Of a stretch of 64,000 nucleotides of DNA, positions 55,525 through 64,000 are shown piece by piece. Source of the stretch: Ectothiorhodospiraceae bacterium (lineage in GTDB: Bacteria > Pseudomonadota > Gammaproteobacteria > XJ16 > Halofilaceae); NCBI GenBank assembly GCA_007134775.1, contig SLKC01000024.1:62001-126000 (forward strand), in the 5' to 3' direction. Under the pieces are notes generated by a model, which saw only the letters and a program-made list of their open reading frames with translations, was not told the DNA's origin and ran no database searches. A program made the position numbers and the translations under genes. Every line of letters starts with the position of its first letter. Position 1 is the stretch's first letter.

Positions 55525-57420
55525 CTACGAGCCCTCGGGCTCTCCGACCTCCAGCTCCAGCTCCGGCAGCGTCGGCAGCTCGCCCGTGCCTAGCCCCCGC
55601 CGGCGGTCTTCACCCCACTCCTGCTGTTGTTCGCGCATGGCATCGTAGGGCTCGCGGGTGAGTGCGGTGCCGTCGCGGGCATCGCGCAGGATCGACGGGT
55701 TGAGGAAGACCATCAGGTTCTGCTTGACGGATTCCGTGCTGTCGTAGCGAAAGAGTTGACCGAGGACCGGGATGCTGCCGAGCAGCGGCACCTGCTCGCG
55801 CGACGTGCGCACGCTCTCGTCGACCAGGCCGCCGAGCACCAGTGTCTGGCCGTCCTCGACGAGCACGGTCGTCCGGATCTCCCGCGTGTTGGTGATCAGA
55901 TCGGCTGCCTGTGCGGTCCCGGCGATGTCGGAGACCTCCTGTTCGATCTCGAGCTGGACGGTGTCGCCCTCGTTGATCTGCGGCGTAATGCCGAGGCGGA
56001 TCCCGATGTCCTCGCGTTCGATCGTCTGAAACGGCGACTGCCCGCCCACATCGCCGACTTCCTGGCCAGTGAACTGGCCCGTGATGAAGGGCACGTTCTC
56101 GCCGACGAGGATCTCCGCCTCCTGGTTGTCCATCGTCACCAGGCTCGGGGTCGACAGGATGTTGTTCTCGGCGTCGGCCGCTACAGCCCGCAGTAACGCT
56201 CCGAAGTCGGTGCCGTTGCGATCCGTGAGCGCTCCGATGCTCAAACCCGAACCAATGGTCTCGGGGCTGGTGGCGATACTGACGATATCACTGCCTTCTC
56301 CAGCGAAGCGCGTGAGCCCCGCCAGCGTCTCGTCGTCCGCCGCCGCGAACTGGATACCCAGTTCGCGCGCCTGGTCCATGCTCAGCTCAGCGATCAGGGC
56401 CTCTACATGGACCTGCGCACGCCGGATGTCGAGCTGGCGGATGAGTGATTCCAGGCTCGCGAGGATTTCGGGGCGGCCACTGAGCACCAGGGCGTTGCTG
56501 CTGCCGTCGGCCTGGACCACCGGCTCGGCCCGCTCGCCTTCCGCACCTTCCTCGGCCCCGAGTTCGGTCTGCGCGCGGCCTGCCTCGGCGATGATCTCGA
56601 CAAGATCCTCGGCATTGGCGTGGCGTAGGTGGATTACCCGTGTATCGTCCTCAAGGTCGGTCGGCTGATCGAGATCAGCGATCAGGGCGCGGAGCTCGAT
56701 CCGAGTCTGCTCGCCGCCGCGGATCAGCACCCTGTTGGTCCGCGGGTCGGCGGCCACGCGCGCCTCTGCCGCCTGTTCCTCGGTGGCCATCTCGCCCAGG
56801 ACGCGGACCATCTCCTCGGCACTGGCGTGTTCGAGGCGTACGGTCTCGATATCGCGCTCGATCGGTTGATCGACACGGTTGATGATTCGCCGCAGTCGCC
56901 GTACGTTCTGGGCGTTGTCGGTGACGATCAACCGATTGGTCGGGCCGTAGGCGGCGAGCTGTCCGTCTCCGCCGAGAAGCGGCTGCAAGACCGGTACGAG
57001 CTGTTCGGCCGCCACATTCTCCACGGTCAGAACCCGGGTCACCATCGCCGAACTCACCGGCTCGTCATCGTCGTCAGTTACCGGGATCGGCCGCTGCGGT
57101 GCCGTCGACGCGGGGATGATCATGGCCATCTCGCCCAGGTCAACGGCCTCGTAGCCGTGCACGGCGAGCACGGCGCGGAAGACCTCGTAGAGTTCGTCGT
57201 CCTCGACCGGTACCGCGGAAATGACCGTGACCCGGGCGTCAACGCGTGGGTCGACGATGAACTGGCGTCCCGTGCGTTGCGCCACGGTCTCGATCAGTGA
57301 CTGCAGTTCGGCCTCCTTGAGATTCAGTGTGAAGGGCTCGCTCTCGGCGCCCGCAACCGGGGCGGCGAGCAGGAGGGCGAGGAGTGGGCCAATTAACGAG
57401 CGCCGAACTCTGGGCAGCAT
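55525..57420 (-). CDS. gspD: GspD-type secretin
   Basis: A 631-residue outer-membrane secretin of the type II secretion GspD class. The signal peptide is RRSLIGPLLALLLAAPVAGAE. An N0 domain is at about 30-100, followed by N1-N3 modules (VTRVLTVENVAAEQLVPVLQPLL; ETVRLEHASAEEMVRVLGEM; TRVIHLRHANAEDLVEIIAEAG). The secretin core spans about 345-590 and contains VPLLGSIPVLGQLFRYDSTESVKQNLMVFLNPSILRD. No other secretion gene lies in the window, so it is either separated from its cluster or serves another system. The next gene downstream is an unrelated oxidase. Confidence 0.88.
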   Translation of the reverse strand: MLPRVRRSLIGPLLALLLAAPVAGAESEPFTLNLKEAELQSLIETVAQRTGRQFIVDPRVDARVTVISAVPVEDDELYEVFRAVLAVHGYEAVDLGEMAMIIPASTAPQRPIPVTDDDDEPVSSAMVTRVLTVENVAAEQLVPVLQPLLGGDGQLAAYGPTNRLIVTDNAQNVRRLRRIINRVDQPIERDIETVRLEHASAEEMVRVLGEMATEEQAAEARVAADPRTNRVLIRGGEQTRIELRALIADLDQPTDLEDDTRVIHLRHANAEDLVEIIAEAGRAQTELGAEEGAEGERAEPVVQADGSSNALVLSGRPEILASLESLIRQLDIRRAQVHVEALIAELSMDQARELGIQFAAADDETLAGLTRFAGEGSDIVSIATSPETIGSGLSIGALTDRNGTDFGALLRAVAADAENNILSTPSLVTMDNQEAEILVGENVPFITGQFTGQEVGDVGGQSPFQTIEREDIGIRLGITPQINEGDTVQLEIEQEVSDIAGTAQAADLITNTREIRTTVLVEDGQTLVLGGLVDESVRTSREQVPLLGSIPVLGQLFRYDSTESVKQNLMVFLNPSILRDARDGTALTREPYDAMREQQQEWGEDRRRGLGTGELPTLPELELEVGEPEGS

Positions 57421-57753
57421 CGCTCCATCCCGTAATCCACAGGAACAAGCGGGTAGTGTACAAGCCCCTCCCCCTGCGCGGACAGTCGCCGGGGGCGCCG
57501 CGCGATTTCGCCGCGGGCTGGCTCGGCTGATGTGCGCAGCCGGCGCTCAACAGGGAACGGATCCCGCATCACAGGTGTCGCACTCCCAGGGGTGCGCGCG
57601 CGATGTGGCGCAATTTGTTACGCTAATTGCTGTTGTGGATGCGTTGGATCGGCGTGGTGGTGTAGCCATCGTGCCGGCGATGCGCACTCGAATAGCCAAT
57701 CGACGAAGAACAAGAAGGAGGGGCACAACCACTCATCGCTCTGGAGGATTTCC
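57421..57753. other. Divergent intergenic region between gspD and a binding-protein gene
   Basis: This 333-base gap lies between outward-facing genes. No protein-coding frame with a convincing start is present. A relatively AT-rich patch around 57605-57635 (CAATTTGTTACGCTAATTGC) is the most likely promoter or regulator site. No consensus promoter could be fixed. GGAGG before 57754 is the ribosome-binding site of the plus-strand gene. Confidence 0.4.
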
Positions 57754-58539
57754 ATGTTCTTGTCCTGCAGTCGGCGGTCGCTGGCCGTCACCGCGGCCGT
57801 CCTCACCGGCTCACTCGCATGGGCTGTGGCCCATGCCGAGGATCGACAGATCACAACCGCTACGCTCAACTGGGAGCCCTTCTACGCCGAAACGCTCGAG
57901 CGCTACGGCTTCTTCACCGCCATTACCAACGCGGCCTTCGAGCGCGCCGGCTACGAAGTGCACAACGACTTCATACCCTGGGAACGCGCGATGAAAGACA
58001 CGCGCGAAGGCTACCGCGACGTGCTCCAGGGCGCCTACTATAGCGACGAGCGCGCCGCAGAGTATTACGTCAGTGACGTCGTTTATGAGGCCGAAGTCGG
58101 ACTGGTCGCGCGGGCCGATTTCGACCTTGATGAGTACAGCAATCTGCGCCAGCTCGCGGACTACACCATCGCGGTCGGTCGCGGTTTCGAGCACAGCGAG
58201 GCATTCGATGAGGCGGCATTCCTCGACAAGCAGGAGAACGACGATCATCCACAGCTCGCCGTGCGCCAGCTCTTCGCCGATCGTATCGATCTGATCGCCG
58301 GGGGAATCCCCGCGATTCTCCACGAGATCACGGCGCAGGGGCATAGTCTGGAAGACGTCAAGGTCATCCAGCCGCCGCTTGTCGTCAATCCGCTCCACAA
58401 CATGGTCTCGCACGACCATCCGCGTGGCGAGCAACTGATCGAGGATTTCAATCAGGGCCTCGCAGCCATCCGCGAAGACGGTACCTACGAGCAGATCCTG
58501 CTGGAGATGGATGTGCTCGACCCTGACGAGGTCGACTGA
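57754..58539 (+). CDS. Orphan periplasmic substrate-binding protein (family 3-like)
   Basis: A 261-residue secreted protein. The signal peptide ends near AVAHA-ED. The mature part begins QITTATLNWEPFYAETLERYGFFTAITNAAFERAGYEV, then FIPWERAMKDTREGYRDVLQGAYYSDERAAEYYVSD. This is the pattern of small bilobed amino-acid/polar-solute binding proteins (SBP family 3). No permease or ATPase is adjacent, so it may act as a sensor or use a distant transporter. GGAGG lies six bases before the ATG. A hairpin follows the gene. Confidence 0.78.
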   Translation: MFLSCSRRSLAVTAAVLTGSLAWAVAHAEDRQITTATLNWEPFYAETLERYGFFTAITNAAFERAGYEVHNDFIPWERAMKDTREGYRDVLQGAYYSDERAAEYYVSDVVYEAEVGLVARADFDLDEYSNLRQLADYTIAVGRGFEHSEAFDEAAFLDKQENDDHPQLAVRQLFADRIDLIAGGIPAILHEITAQGHSLEDVKVIQPPLVVNPLHNMVSHDHPRGEQLIEDFNQGLAAIREDGTYEQILLEMDVLDPDEVD

Positions 58540-58554
58540 TCGACGCGACGATGA

Positions 58555-58581
58555 GCCCGCCCGGCCGGCGTTCGGGCGGGC
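58555..58581. terminator. 9-bp perfect bidirectional hairpin
   Basis: GCCCGCCCG (58555-58563) pairs with CGGGCGGGC (58573-58581) around nine bases. It lies between the converging binding-protein and enoyl-CoA hydratase genes. It probably ends both transcripts. Confidence 0.6.
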
Positions 58582-58589
58582 GGCACCGC

Positions 58590-59348
58590 TCAGCGGGTCA
58601 ACCGGTCACGTACGCGCGCCCTGCTGGCGGGGTCGACGAGACCGGCGACGGTTGCCTCGCTCTCTTGCGCCATGGCCTCGTCGACCGATGCGCGGAAGGC
58701 GTGGTTGAGCAGATGCTTCGCATTGCGCCTGGCGGTGGCGGGGAGGCTGGCCACACGCTGCGCGATCTCCTCGGCGCGGGGGAGCAAGTCCTCAACGGGG
58801 ACGACCCGATTGGCGAGCCCCAGCGCGTGTAGCGCCTCGGCATCGAAGCGCTCGGCGAGCAGCAGCATCTCCTTCGCCTTGTGCAGACCGACCCGCGCGG
58901 GGAGGAGGCTGCTCGCCCCGCCGGTGACGAAGAGGCCGAGCTCGATCTCGGGGAAGAAGGCGCGTGTATCGTCGGCGAGCAGCACCAGGTCACACCCGAG
59001 CAGCCACTCCAAACCCCCGCCCACGGCCCAGCCGTGTGCTGCGCCGATGACGATCTGGTCGCCGTTGAGCAGCAGCTGCGTGATCGCCTGTAGGTCATCG
59101 ATGAACGCCCGAGCCTGCTCCTCGCTCTCGGCCTGCGCCCCGAAATCCTTCAGGTCATCCCCCGCACAGAAGGCGCGCCCCGCGCCGTGGAGGATGATTA
59201 CAGCCACGTCGCGATCGGCCTGGACCTGCTCGAGCGCCGTGATGAAGTCGCGGAGCAGCTTGTGGTTGATCGCATTGAGGCGCTGGGGGCGATTCAACTC
59301 GATGTGCGCAATGCCACGTTCGATGGTCAGCCGGACAGTTGCCGCCAT
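58590..59348 (-). CDS. Enoyl-CoA hydratase/isomerase family protein
   Basis: A 252-residue crotonase-fold enzyme. The oxyanion-hole segments are GRAFCAGDDLKDF and GWAVGGGLEWLLGCDLVL. The two hydratase glutamates appear conserved (GGGLEW and FFPEIELGL). It is the second gene of a two-gene operon, three bases after an acyl-CoA ligase. It probably hydrates or isomerises the CoA thioester made by that ligase. The exact substrate is unknown. Confidence 0.83.
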   Translation of the reverse strand: MAATVRLTIERGIAHIELNRPQRLNAINHKLLRDFITALEQVQADRDVAVIILHGAGRAFCAGDDLKDFGAQAESEEQARAFIDDLQAITQLLLNGDQIVIGAAHGWAVGGGLEWLLGCDLVLLADDTRAFFPEIELGLFVTGGASSLLPARVGLHKAKEMLLLAERFDAEALHALGLANRVVPVEDLLPRAEEIAQRVASLPATARRNAKHLLNHAFRASVDEAMAQESEATVAGLVDPASRARVRDRLTR

Positions 59349-59351
59349 GGT

Positions 59352-60653
59352 TTACTCCTCACGGATGACGCGGCGGGTCTTGCCCGCGGTGCGGGGCAGT
59401 GTGCCGTAGGCCAACAGCCGCACCTCGGCAGTGACCCCTAAAGTGTGCTTGATGCGGGCAGCGATCCAGTCGGCCAGCTCGGTGCTGTCCTCGGCAGCGG
59501 CTGCCAGCTCGATTTCGAGTGGCAGGCGGTCATGCGGACCCGCGCCGGCGAGGCGGATCCGGTATTCGCCGGAAAACGCCGGCTCGGCGTTGATTTCGGC
59601 TGCGACCTGCGTCGGGAAGACGTTGATGCCGCGCACCACGACCATATCGTCGGTGCGCCCGCGCGCACGGAACCGCGGGACCTCGCGCCCGCAGCTGCAA
59701 GGACCCGTTGCCTCGATAGCGATGACATCGCCCGTACGGAAACGCACCAGGGGCTGGCATTCGCGTGCGAGATGGGTGATGACCAGTTCACCCGTAGTGC
59801 CCGCCTCGAAGGGCAGCACTGCACCGCTGTCCGGGTCGATGATCTCGGGGTAGAGGACGTCAGCGGCGACAAAGTGCAGGGCGGAATCATGCTCGCACTG
59901 CGCCGCCATGTTCGACAGCACGTCGGTAACGCCGTAATTGGCGTTACGGGCCGTCATGCCCCAGATCTGATACAGGCGCTCGCCGAAGGCGGGATCGTCG
60001 ACACCGGCCTCACCGCCGAAAAAACCGAACTCCAGGCCGAGATCGGCGGGTCTTAGGTCCGGTATCTCCTCCTCGATGAGCTTGGCCAGTACGGCCGGGT
60101 AGGAGGGTGTGCAGGATATCGCGTTGATGCCGAGTTCGCGGATTGTGCGGATCAGTCGGTGGCTGTCGCCGACGCCGAAGGGGATGACCGTCGCACCCGT
60201 TCGCTCCAGCGTGAGGTGATCGGTGACACCGCCCATCCAGAGCTGGTAGTTGAGGCAGTGCACCACGCGATGCCCGGGGCCAAGCCCCGCTGCGGCGTGC
60301 GCCCGCCCGCCGACGACCTCGGTGATGCGGGCGTCCTCGGCCGACAGCGCCAGATTCATCGCCGTACCGGTGGTACCGCCCGTGCGGTGTACGCGGTTGA
60401 TGCGCTCCGGCGCTGCTGCAAGGTAGTCGCCGAATGGCGGGGCCGCGCGTTGGTTCGCCCGTAGCGCTTCCTTGTCGCAGAGGGGGAGCTCGGCCAGCTC
60501 GGTAAGCCGCTCCGGCGGCTTGGCACCATTCCAGAGTCGCTGCAGGAAGGGGGATGTCTGGGCTACATAGGTGCGCTGCTGCGACCACGCCTGTTGCTGC
60601 AACGTGGCGATTTCGTCGGGCGCGAGGAAATCGGCGCCTTCGGTCGGTCCCAT
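59352..60653 (-). CDS. Phenylacetate-CoA ligase family protein
   Basis: A 433-residue adenylate-forming CoA ligase of the PaaK group. The phosphate-binding loop is HRTGGTTGTAMNL. FFGGEAGVDDPAFGERLYQIWG and NANYGVTDVLSNMAAQCE form the adenylate pocket. PLVRFRTGDV and GRTDDMVVVRGINVFPTQV are the conserved C-terminal blocks. The ATG at 60653 is preferred because GGAGG lies eight bases upstream; an ATG at 60677 is weaker. The ring-oxygenase genes of a true phenylacetate pathway are absent, so the substrate could be another aromatic or short carboxylic acid. Confidence 0.83.
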   Translation of the reverse strand: MGPTEGADFLAPDEIATLQQQAWSQQRTYVAQTSPFLQRLWNGAKPPERLTELAELPLCDKEALRANQRAAPPFGDYLAAAPERINRVHRTGGTTGTAMNLALSAEDARITEVVGGRAHAAAGLGPGHRVVHCLNYQLWMGGVTDHLTLERTGATVIPFGVGDSHRLIRTIRELGINAISCTPSYPAVLAKLIEEEIPDLRPADLGLEFGFFGGEAGVDDPAFGERLYQIWGMTARNANYGVTDVLSNMAAQCEHDSALHFVAADVLYPEIIDPDSGAVLPFEAGTTGELVITHLARECQPLVRFRTGDVIAIEATGPCSCGREVPRFRARGRTDDMVVVRGINVFPTQVAAEINAEPAFSGEYRIRLAGAGPHDRLPLEIELAAAAEDSTELADWIAARIKHTLGVTAEVRLLAYGTLPRTAGKTRRVIREE

Positions 60654-60728
60654 GCCTACTTCCTCCCCCTGCCCCATGGTAATCTCGGCCGAGTTTGTAG
60701 CCGGTTGTAGACCATGCTAGCCTCTTTT

Positions 60729-60748
60729 TGAAAGTGACGCCAGTTTCA
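60729..60748. promoter_or_regulatory. Candidate TetR operator
   Basis: TGAAAGTG (60729-60736), ACGC, CAGTTTCA (60741-60748) form a 20-base dyad with one mismatch per arm. It lies between the CoA-ligase and the divergent TetR gene, 18 bases before the tetR start. Size and position fit a TetR-family operator controlling both genes. Confidence 0.45.
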
Positions 60749-60765
60749 GTTTTGGGAGGGATTCC

Positions 60766-61485
60766 ATGAACGCATCCGCCCCTGACGAAAACGAATTCCC
60801 GCCGCGCGCGGGCTCATCCCGCTTTGACCGGCCCTTCTGCGATGAGCTCGCTGCCCTCGCTTCAGGGCCGGGTATCCGCAAGGGCGAACGCACGCGTTTG
60901 CGGTTGTTGAGCGCCACCGCGCAGCTGCTGCAGGAGCAGTTCGTCCACACCGTACGGGTGGGCGACATCTGTGCGACGGCCGGGGTGGCCCCGGGCACAT
61001 TCTACCAGTACTTCAGCGACAAGCTGGATGTGACCACGGCGATGCTGGCCGGCTTCGTCCACCACCTCTTCGCCCACCTCGGTAAGGCGGCCGAGGGCGC
61101 CGAAGGCCTGGGTGCCTCCGTCCACGCCACCACGCTCGCCTACGTCCGCGAATTCGAGATGAACCGTGGGCTCTTCCGCGCGCTGATGCAGATGACGGAG
61201 GAGTCCGAGCGCATCGAAGCGATCTACCAGGGCTTCAACAACCGCTGGAACCGGCGGACGGCACGCGTCATAGCGCGCTGCCGCGGGGTTGAGGGGCCAC
61301 CGGAGGAGGAAGACATCCTGCGGGCGTTCGCCCTCGGCGGGATGGTCGACGAGTTCCTGGCCAACGTCTACGTCCGGCGTGATCCCGCGCTCACGGAGCG
61401 ACTGACGACGTCCGAGGAGACCGCTCGCCTGCTGGCCGATCTCTGGCTCGATGCCCTGCCGCGGGGGGCTGGCGCGTCGCACTAA
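60766..61485 (+). CDS. TetR-family transcriptional regulator
   Basis: A 239-residue regulator. After a 37-residue disordered N-terminus comes the TetR DNA-binding domain (RTRLRLLSATAQLLQEQFVHTVRVGDICATAGVAPGTFYQYFSDKLDVTTAML). The remainder is an alpha-helical ligand domain. GGGAGGG precedes the ATG. It is divergent from the CoA-ligase/hydratase operon and probably represses it until the acyl-CoA or acid is present (inference). Its stop overlaps the convergent GGDEF-EAL gene by four bases. Confidence 0.87.
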   Translation: MNASAPDENEFPPRAGSSRFDRPFCDELAALASGPGIRKGERTRLRLLSATAQLLQEQFVHTVRVGDICATAGVAPGTFYQYFSDKLDVTTAMLAGFVHHLFAHLGKAAEGAEGLGASVHATTLAYVREFEMNRGLFRALMQMTEESERIEAIYQGFNNRWNRRTARVIARCRGVEGPPEEEDILRAFALGGMVDEFLANVYVRRDPALTERLTTSEETARLLADLWLDALPRGAGASH

Positions 61486-64000
61486 GATGTCTGGGCCGCT
61501 ACCGATGTCGACGTCGGCAGGATGTCGGCGTCCTCCGGCTCCAGCGCCGGCGCCACGCAGTGTCCCTGGACAAAGTCGACGCCGCACTGGTTCAGTAGTT
61601 TCAGTGCCTCCGGGGTTTCGACGAATTCCGCGACGGTTCGCTTGCCCAGTGCATGGGCGATCTGGTTGATCGCCAGGACTACCTGCTTGTCGAGCGGATC
61701 GGAAACGAGTCCCTGGATGAACAGCCCATCGATCTTCACATAGTCGACATCGAGGTGCTTCAACTGGCCGAAGGAGCAGAAGCCGCTGCCAAAATCGTCG
61801 AGCGCAAAGCGACAGCCGGCGTGCGAGAGCTGGCCGATGAGCCGGCGAGTCGCGCTGAGATTGGTAACGGCGGTCGTCTCGGTGATCTCGAAAGCGAGCC
61901 GGCTGGCCTCGATACGGTAGTGCTCGATCAGCTCGAGGATTTCGTCGCCGATCCCCTCGTCGGCCAGGCTCTCCGCGGACAGATTCACCGCCAGGGAGGG
62001 CGGCTGTGAGCCATTGGCCGTTGCCTCCGCCAGTAGGCGCATCGCCGCGTTGATGGTCCAGCGGTCGATCTCCGGCATCAGGCTGAAGCGTGCCGCCGCG
62101 GGCAGGAAGGCGCCCGGCAGGATCCACTCGCCGCTGGTACTGCGCAGACGCAGCAGGGCCTCGTACTGCCAATCGTCGGCCTCCTCCAGACTTGCACGCA
62201 GCGTATGCCAGCGTTCGAGCACATCCGTTGCCTCCAGCAAAGTGGTTTCGATGTTCGACGGCACAATCGGCTGGAGCACGAGCTCGAACTCGTCGTGGGC
62301 GAGGGCGTCGCTCAGGCGCGATGACCAGCTCAGTTCGTGATCCATGCTGCCGCGGTCATCGTCGTCGGGGCCGAATACGTGGGTCTGATTGCGCCCCTGG
62401 TTCTTCGCCATGTGGGCGGCGAGATCCGCGTGGGCCATGACCTCGCCCGCGGACGGCAGCCGCGGATCGATCGCCGCTACGCCGACCGAGGCGGTGATCT
62501 TGTAGGGCTTGCCGGCATAATTGAAGTGCGTCTCCGCCACGATCTGGCGATAGGCATCGGCGACATCGAAGAGTGCCTCGCCCTCGATCTCGCTGAGGAT
62601 GATGGCAAACTCGTCGCCACCGAGCCGGGCGAGCAGATCGGAGCTGCGCACGCGCGAGGCAAGGCGCTGGGCGATGGTGACCAGCAGCTCATCACCGGCG
62701 GTGTGTCCGGCCGTATCGTTGATGTACTTGAACTGATCGAGATCGAGATACACCAGGGCGCTCGAGCAGCTCCGGCGCTCGACCCGCGCACACTCCTGGC
62801 GCAGCTCCTGTTCGAAGAAACGGCGGTTCAACAGGCCGGTCAGGGCATCATGGTTGGCCTGCCAGCGCATCTGGTCCTCAAGCAATCGGCGCTCGGTGAC
62901 ATCGCGAAAGGCAACCACGGATCCCTGCCGTCGCCCATCCACCGTCAGCGGATAGACTGTGCCCTCGACCGGTATGCAGCGCCCATCGCTTGCCCAGAAC
63001 ACGGCCTGCCAGTCGTCCAAGCGTTCGCCCGTGTCGTAGGCGCGGGCGAGGAAGTCCTGTTCGCGGGTGTACCCCTCGCCATGTCGGCCGGCGTAGTGGA
63101 ACAGCTCGTGCGCGTCCAGCCCGTTGAGCCGCTCGTTCTCCGAAAAGCCCAGGATCGAACGCGCAACGGGGTTGATGAATGACAGGCGACCGTCGTTGTG
63201 CACGCCATACACGCCGTCACCCACGGAGTTCAGGATGCCCTCAAGGTAGCGCCGCTCGCGTTCGACCGATCGCCGCGTGCGCACCGCCCGGCTCATCGCC
63301 GCCACCCGCGCCAGGAAGAGCTCGTTGGCTTCGTTCTTGAACATGCATTCGACCGCACCGGCTGCGAGGCTGTCGGCAATGACCTGATCCAGATAAGTCC
63401 CGGTGAGTATAGACATGACCATATCGCGGGTGGCGTGGTTTTCCCGCAGGCGCCGGCAGAGGCAATCACCGGTCTGACCGGGCATGAAGTAATCGATAAT
63501 GGCGATGTCGAAGTCGCCATTCACGGCCAGCTCATAGCCCTCGTCCACCGAGGCCGCGAGTTCCACGGTGTAGCCGTTATCCGTCAACAGGTTGCGGTAG
63601 GTCAGTCGCGACGTCGGCGAATCGTCCACCAGGAGGATGTGGATGCCCGGGTGATCGGTGATGTCGCCGGGGATGCTCGACTGTTCATTCGTGATGTCCG
63701 GCAAGGTGCGCTGGACCCGTTCGAGTGCGGCGCGGATCTCGCGATACTCCTCCCACATCAGTAGGGCCGTGCCGGGACGTTGGCGCAGCCAGCTCAGCTG
63801 CCCCGGATCCGAGTCCTCGCTGAGGATGATCACAGCCGCGTGACAATAGGCCGGTTTTTCCAGCAGCACCAGTAGTTCGTCCGTGATCGACGCCGTGCGT
63901 GACGGCCAGCCCAGAACGACGGCGTCGAAGTGCTCGCCGGGCTCCTGCAGGCGGCTCAGTCCCTCCTCGTACGTTGCGACGGTCTGTGTCTCGAAACGCT
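61482..64000 (-). CDS. Response regulator with PAS, GGDEF and EAL domains (5' end outside the window)
   Basis: At least 839 residues are visible; the frame stays open to the right edge, so the true start lies beyond it. In order: a degenerate receiver-like domain (HFDAVVLGWPSR...CHAAVIIL), a second receiver (HILLVDDSPTSRLTYR; IAIIDYFMPGQ), a PAS domain (ILNSVGDGVYGVHNDGRLSFINPVA), a GGDEF domain and an EAL domain. RLGGDEFAII and the inhibitory RSSD five residues before it are intact. The EAL domain keeps YEALLRL, AVNLSAESL, EITET, LDDFGSG, VKIDG and VQGHCVAP. Both synthesis and breakdown of cyclic di-GMP are therefore possible. Confidence 0.88.
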   Translation of the reverse strand, partial: RFETQTVATYEEGLSRLQEPGEHFDAVVLGWPSRTASITDELLVLLEKPAYCHAAVIILSEDSDPGQLSWLRQRPGTALLMWEEYREIRAALERVQRTLPDITNEQSSIPGDITDHPGIHILLVDDSPTSRLTYRNLLTDNGYTVELAASVDEGYELAVNGDFDIAIIDYFMPGQTGDCLCRRLRENHATRDMVMSILTGTYLDQVIADSLAAGAVECMFKNEANELFLARVAAMSRAVRTRRSVERERRYLEGILNSVGDGVYGVHNDGRLSFINPVARSILGFSENERLNGLDAHELFHYAGRHGEGYTREQDFLARAYDTGERLDDWQAVFWASDGRCIPVEGTVYPLTVDGRRQGSVVAFRDVTERRLLEDQMRWQANHDALTGLLNRRFFEQELRQECARVERRSCSSALVYLDLDQFKYINDTAGHTAGDELLVTIAQRLASRVRSSDLLARLGGDEFAIILSEIEGEALFDVADAYRQIVAETHFNYAGKPYKITASVGVAAIDPRLPSAGEVMAHADLAAHMAKNQGRNQTHVFGPDDDDRGSMDHELSWSSRLSDALAHDEFELVLQPIVPSNIETTLLEATDVLERWHTLRASLEEADDWQYEALLRLRSTSGEWILPGAFLPAAARFSLMPEIDRWTINAAMRLLAEATANGSQPPSLAVNLSAESLADEGIGDEILELIEHYRIEASRLAFEITETTAVTNLSATRRLIGQLSHAGCRFALDDFGSGFCSFGQLKHLDVDYVKIDGLFIQGLVSDPLDKQVVLAINQIAHALGKRTVAEFVETPEALKLLNQCGVDFVQGHCVAPALEPEDADILPTSTSVAAQTS

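Overview
The window is GC-rich (roughly two thirds G+C), gene-dense and almost entirely coding. It reads as chromosome of a gammaproteobacterium, probably a halophilic or alkaliphilic Ectothiorhodospiraceae-like lineage. That placement is an inference from the gene orders lysM-dprA-topA-tsaC-hemF beside def-fmt-rsmB-ntrY/X-trkA-trkH, and hisBHAFE-tatABC, from the Trk potassium uptake genes and from the acidic proteins. No rRNA, tRNA, CRISPR array, insertion sequence or prophage was seen. Many long open frames lie antisense to real genes and are artefacts of high GC.

Layout. 1-9 kb: pyrE (-), an exonuclease III and an AmpG-like permease (+), then a minus-strand block of slyD, a rubredoxin-reductase-like flavoprotein, hemF, tsaC, topA. 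9-24.6 kb: dprA and a LysM lipoprotein (-), then a long plus-strand run of def, fmt, rsmB, a DUF4390 protein, an NtrY-like kinase, an NtrX-like regulator with a degenerate ATPase domain, trkA, trkH, rarD, a TPR protein and two lipid A-type acyltransferases. 24.6-36.8 kb: a 476-base gap with hairpins, a proline iminopeptidase, dtd, the histidine genes hisB-H-A-F-E, tatABC, gpmA, an AI-2E-family permease (-), a 67-residue unknown protein, a DUF423 protein, a type IV pilin, a UDP-glucuronate epimerase (-) and a YdcF-like protein. 36.8-55.5 kb: a large polyamine island. 55.5-64 kb: a lone GspD-type secretin (-), an orphan periplasmic binding protein (+), an acyl-CoA ligase with an enoyl-CoA hydratase (-), a divergent TetR regulator (+), and a GGDEF-EAL response regulator that runs off the right edge (-).

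The polyamine island is the most distinctive part. It holds agmatinase, two glutamine-synthetase-like gamma-glutamylputrescine synthetases, three PuuB-like FAD oxidases, an aldehyde dehydrogenase, two complete PotABCD-type ABC importers and a GntR/FCD regulator. Together these would import polyamines, convert agmatine to putrescine, glutamylate the amine, oxidise it and dehydrogenate the aldehyde. The final hydrolase (PuuD) is not in the window. A palindrome, TTGTGATCACAA/T, occurs in front of puuA/gntR, in front of the aldehyde dehydrogenase and in front of the second pot operon. At each site it touches a possible -10 box, so it is the probable operator of the local GntR protein.

Other items worth attention are an 18-base-pair perfect hairpin with a GAAA loop inside the 3' end of the AmpG-like gene, a cluster of hairpins before the iminopeptidase, the NtrX-like protein that lacks the sigma-54 contact loop, and many GC-rich hairpins without T-tracts at gene ends.
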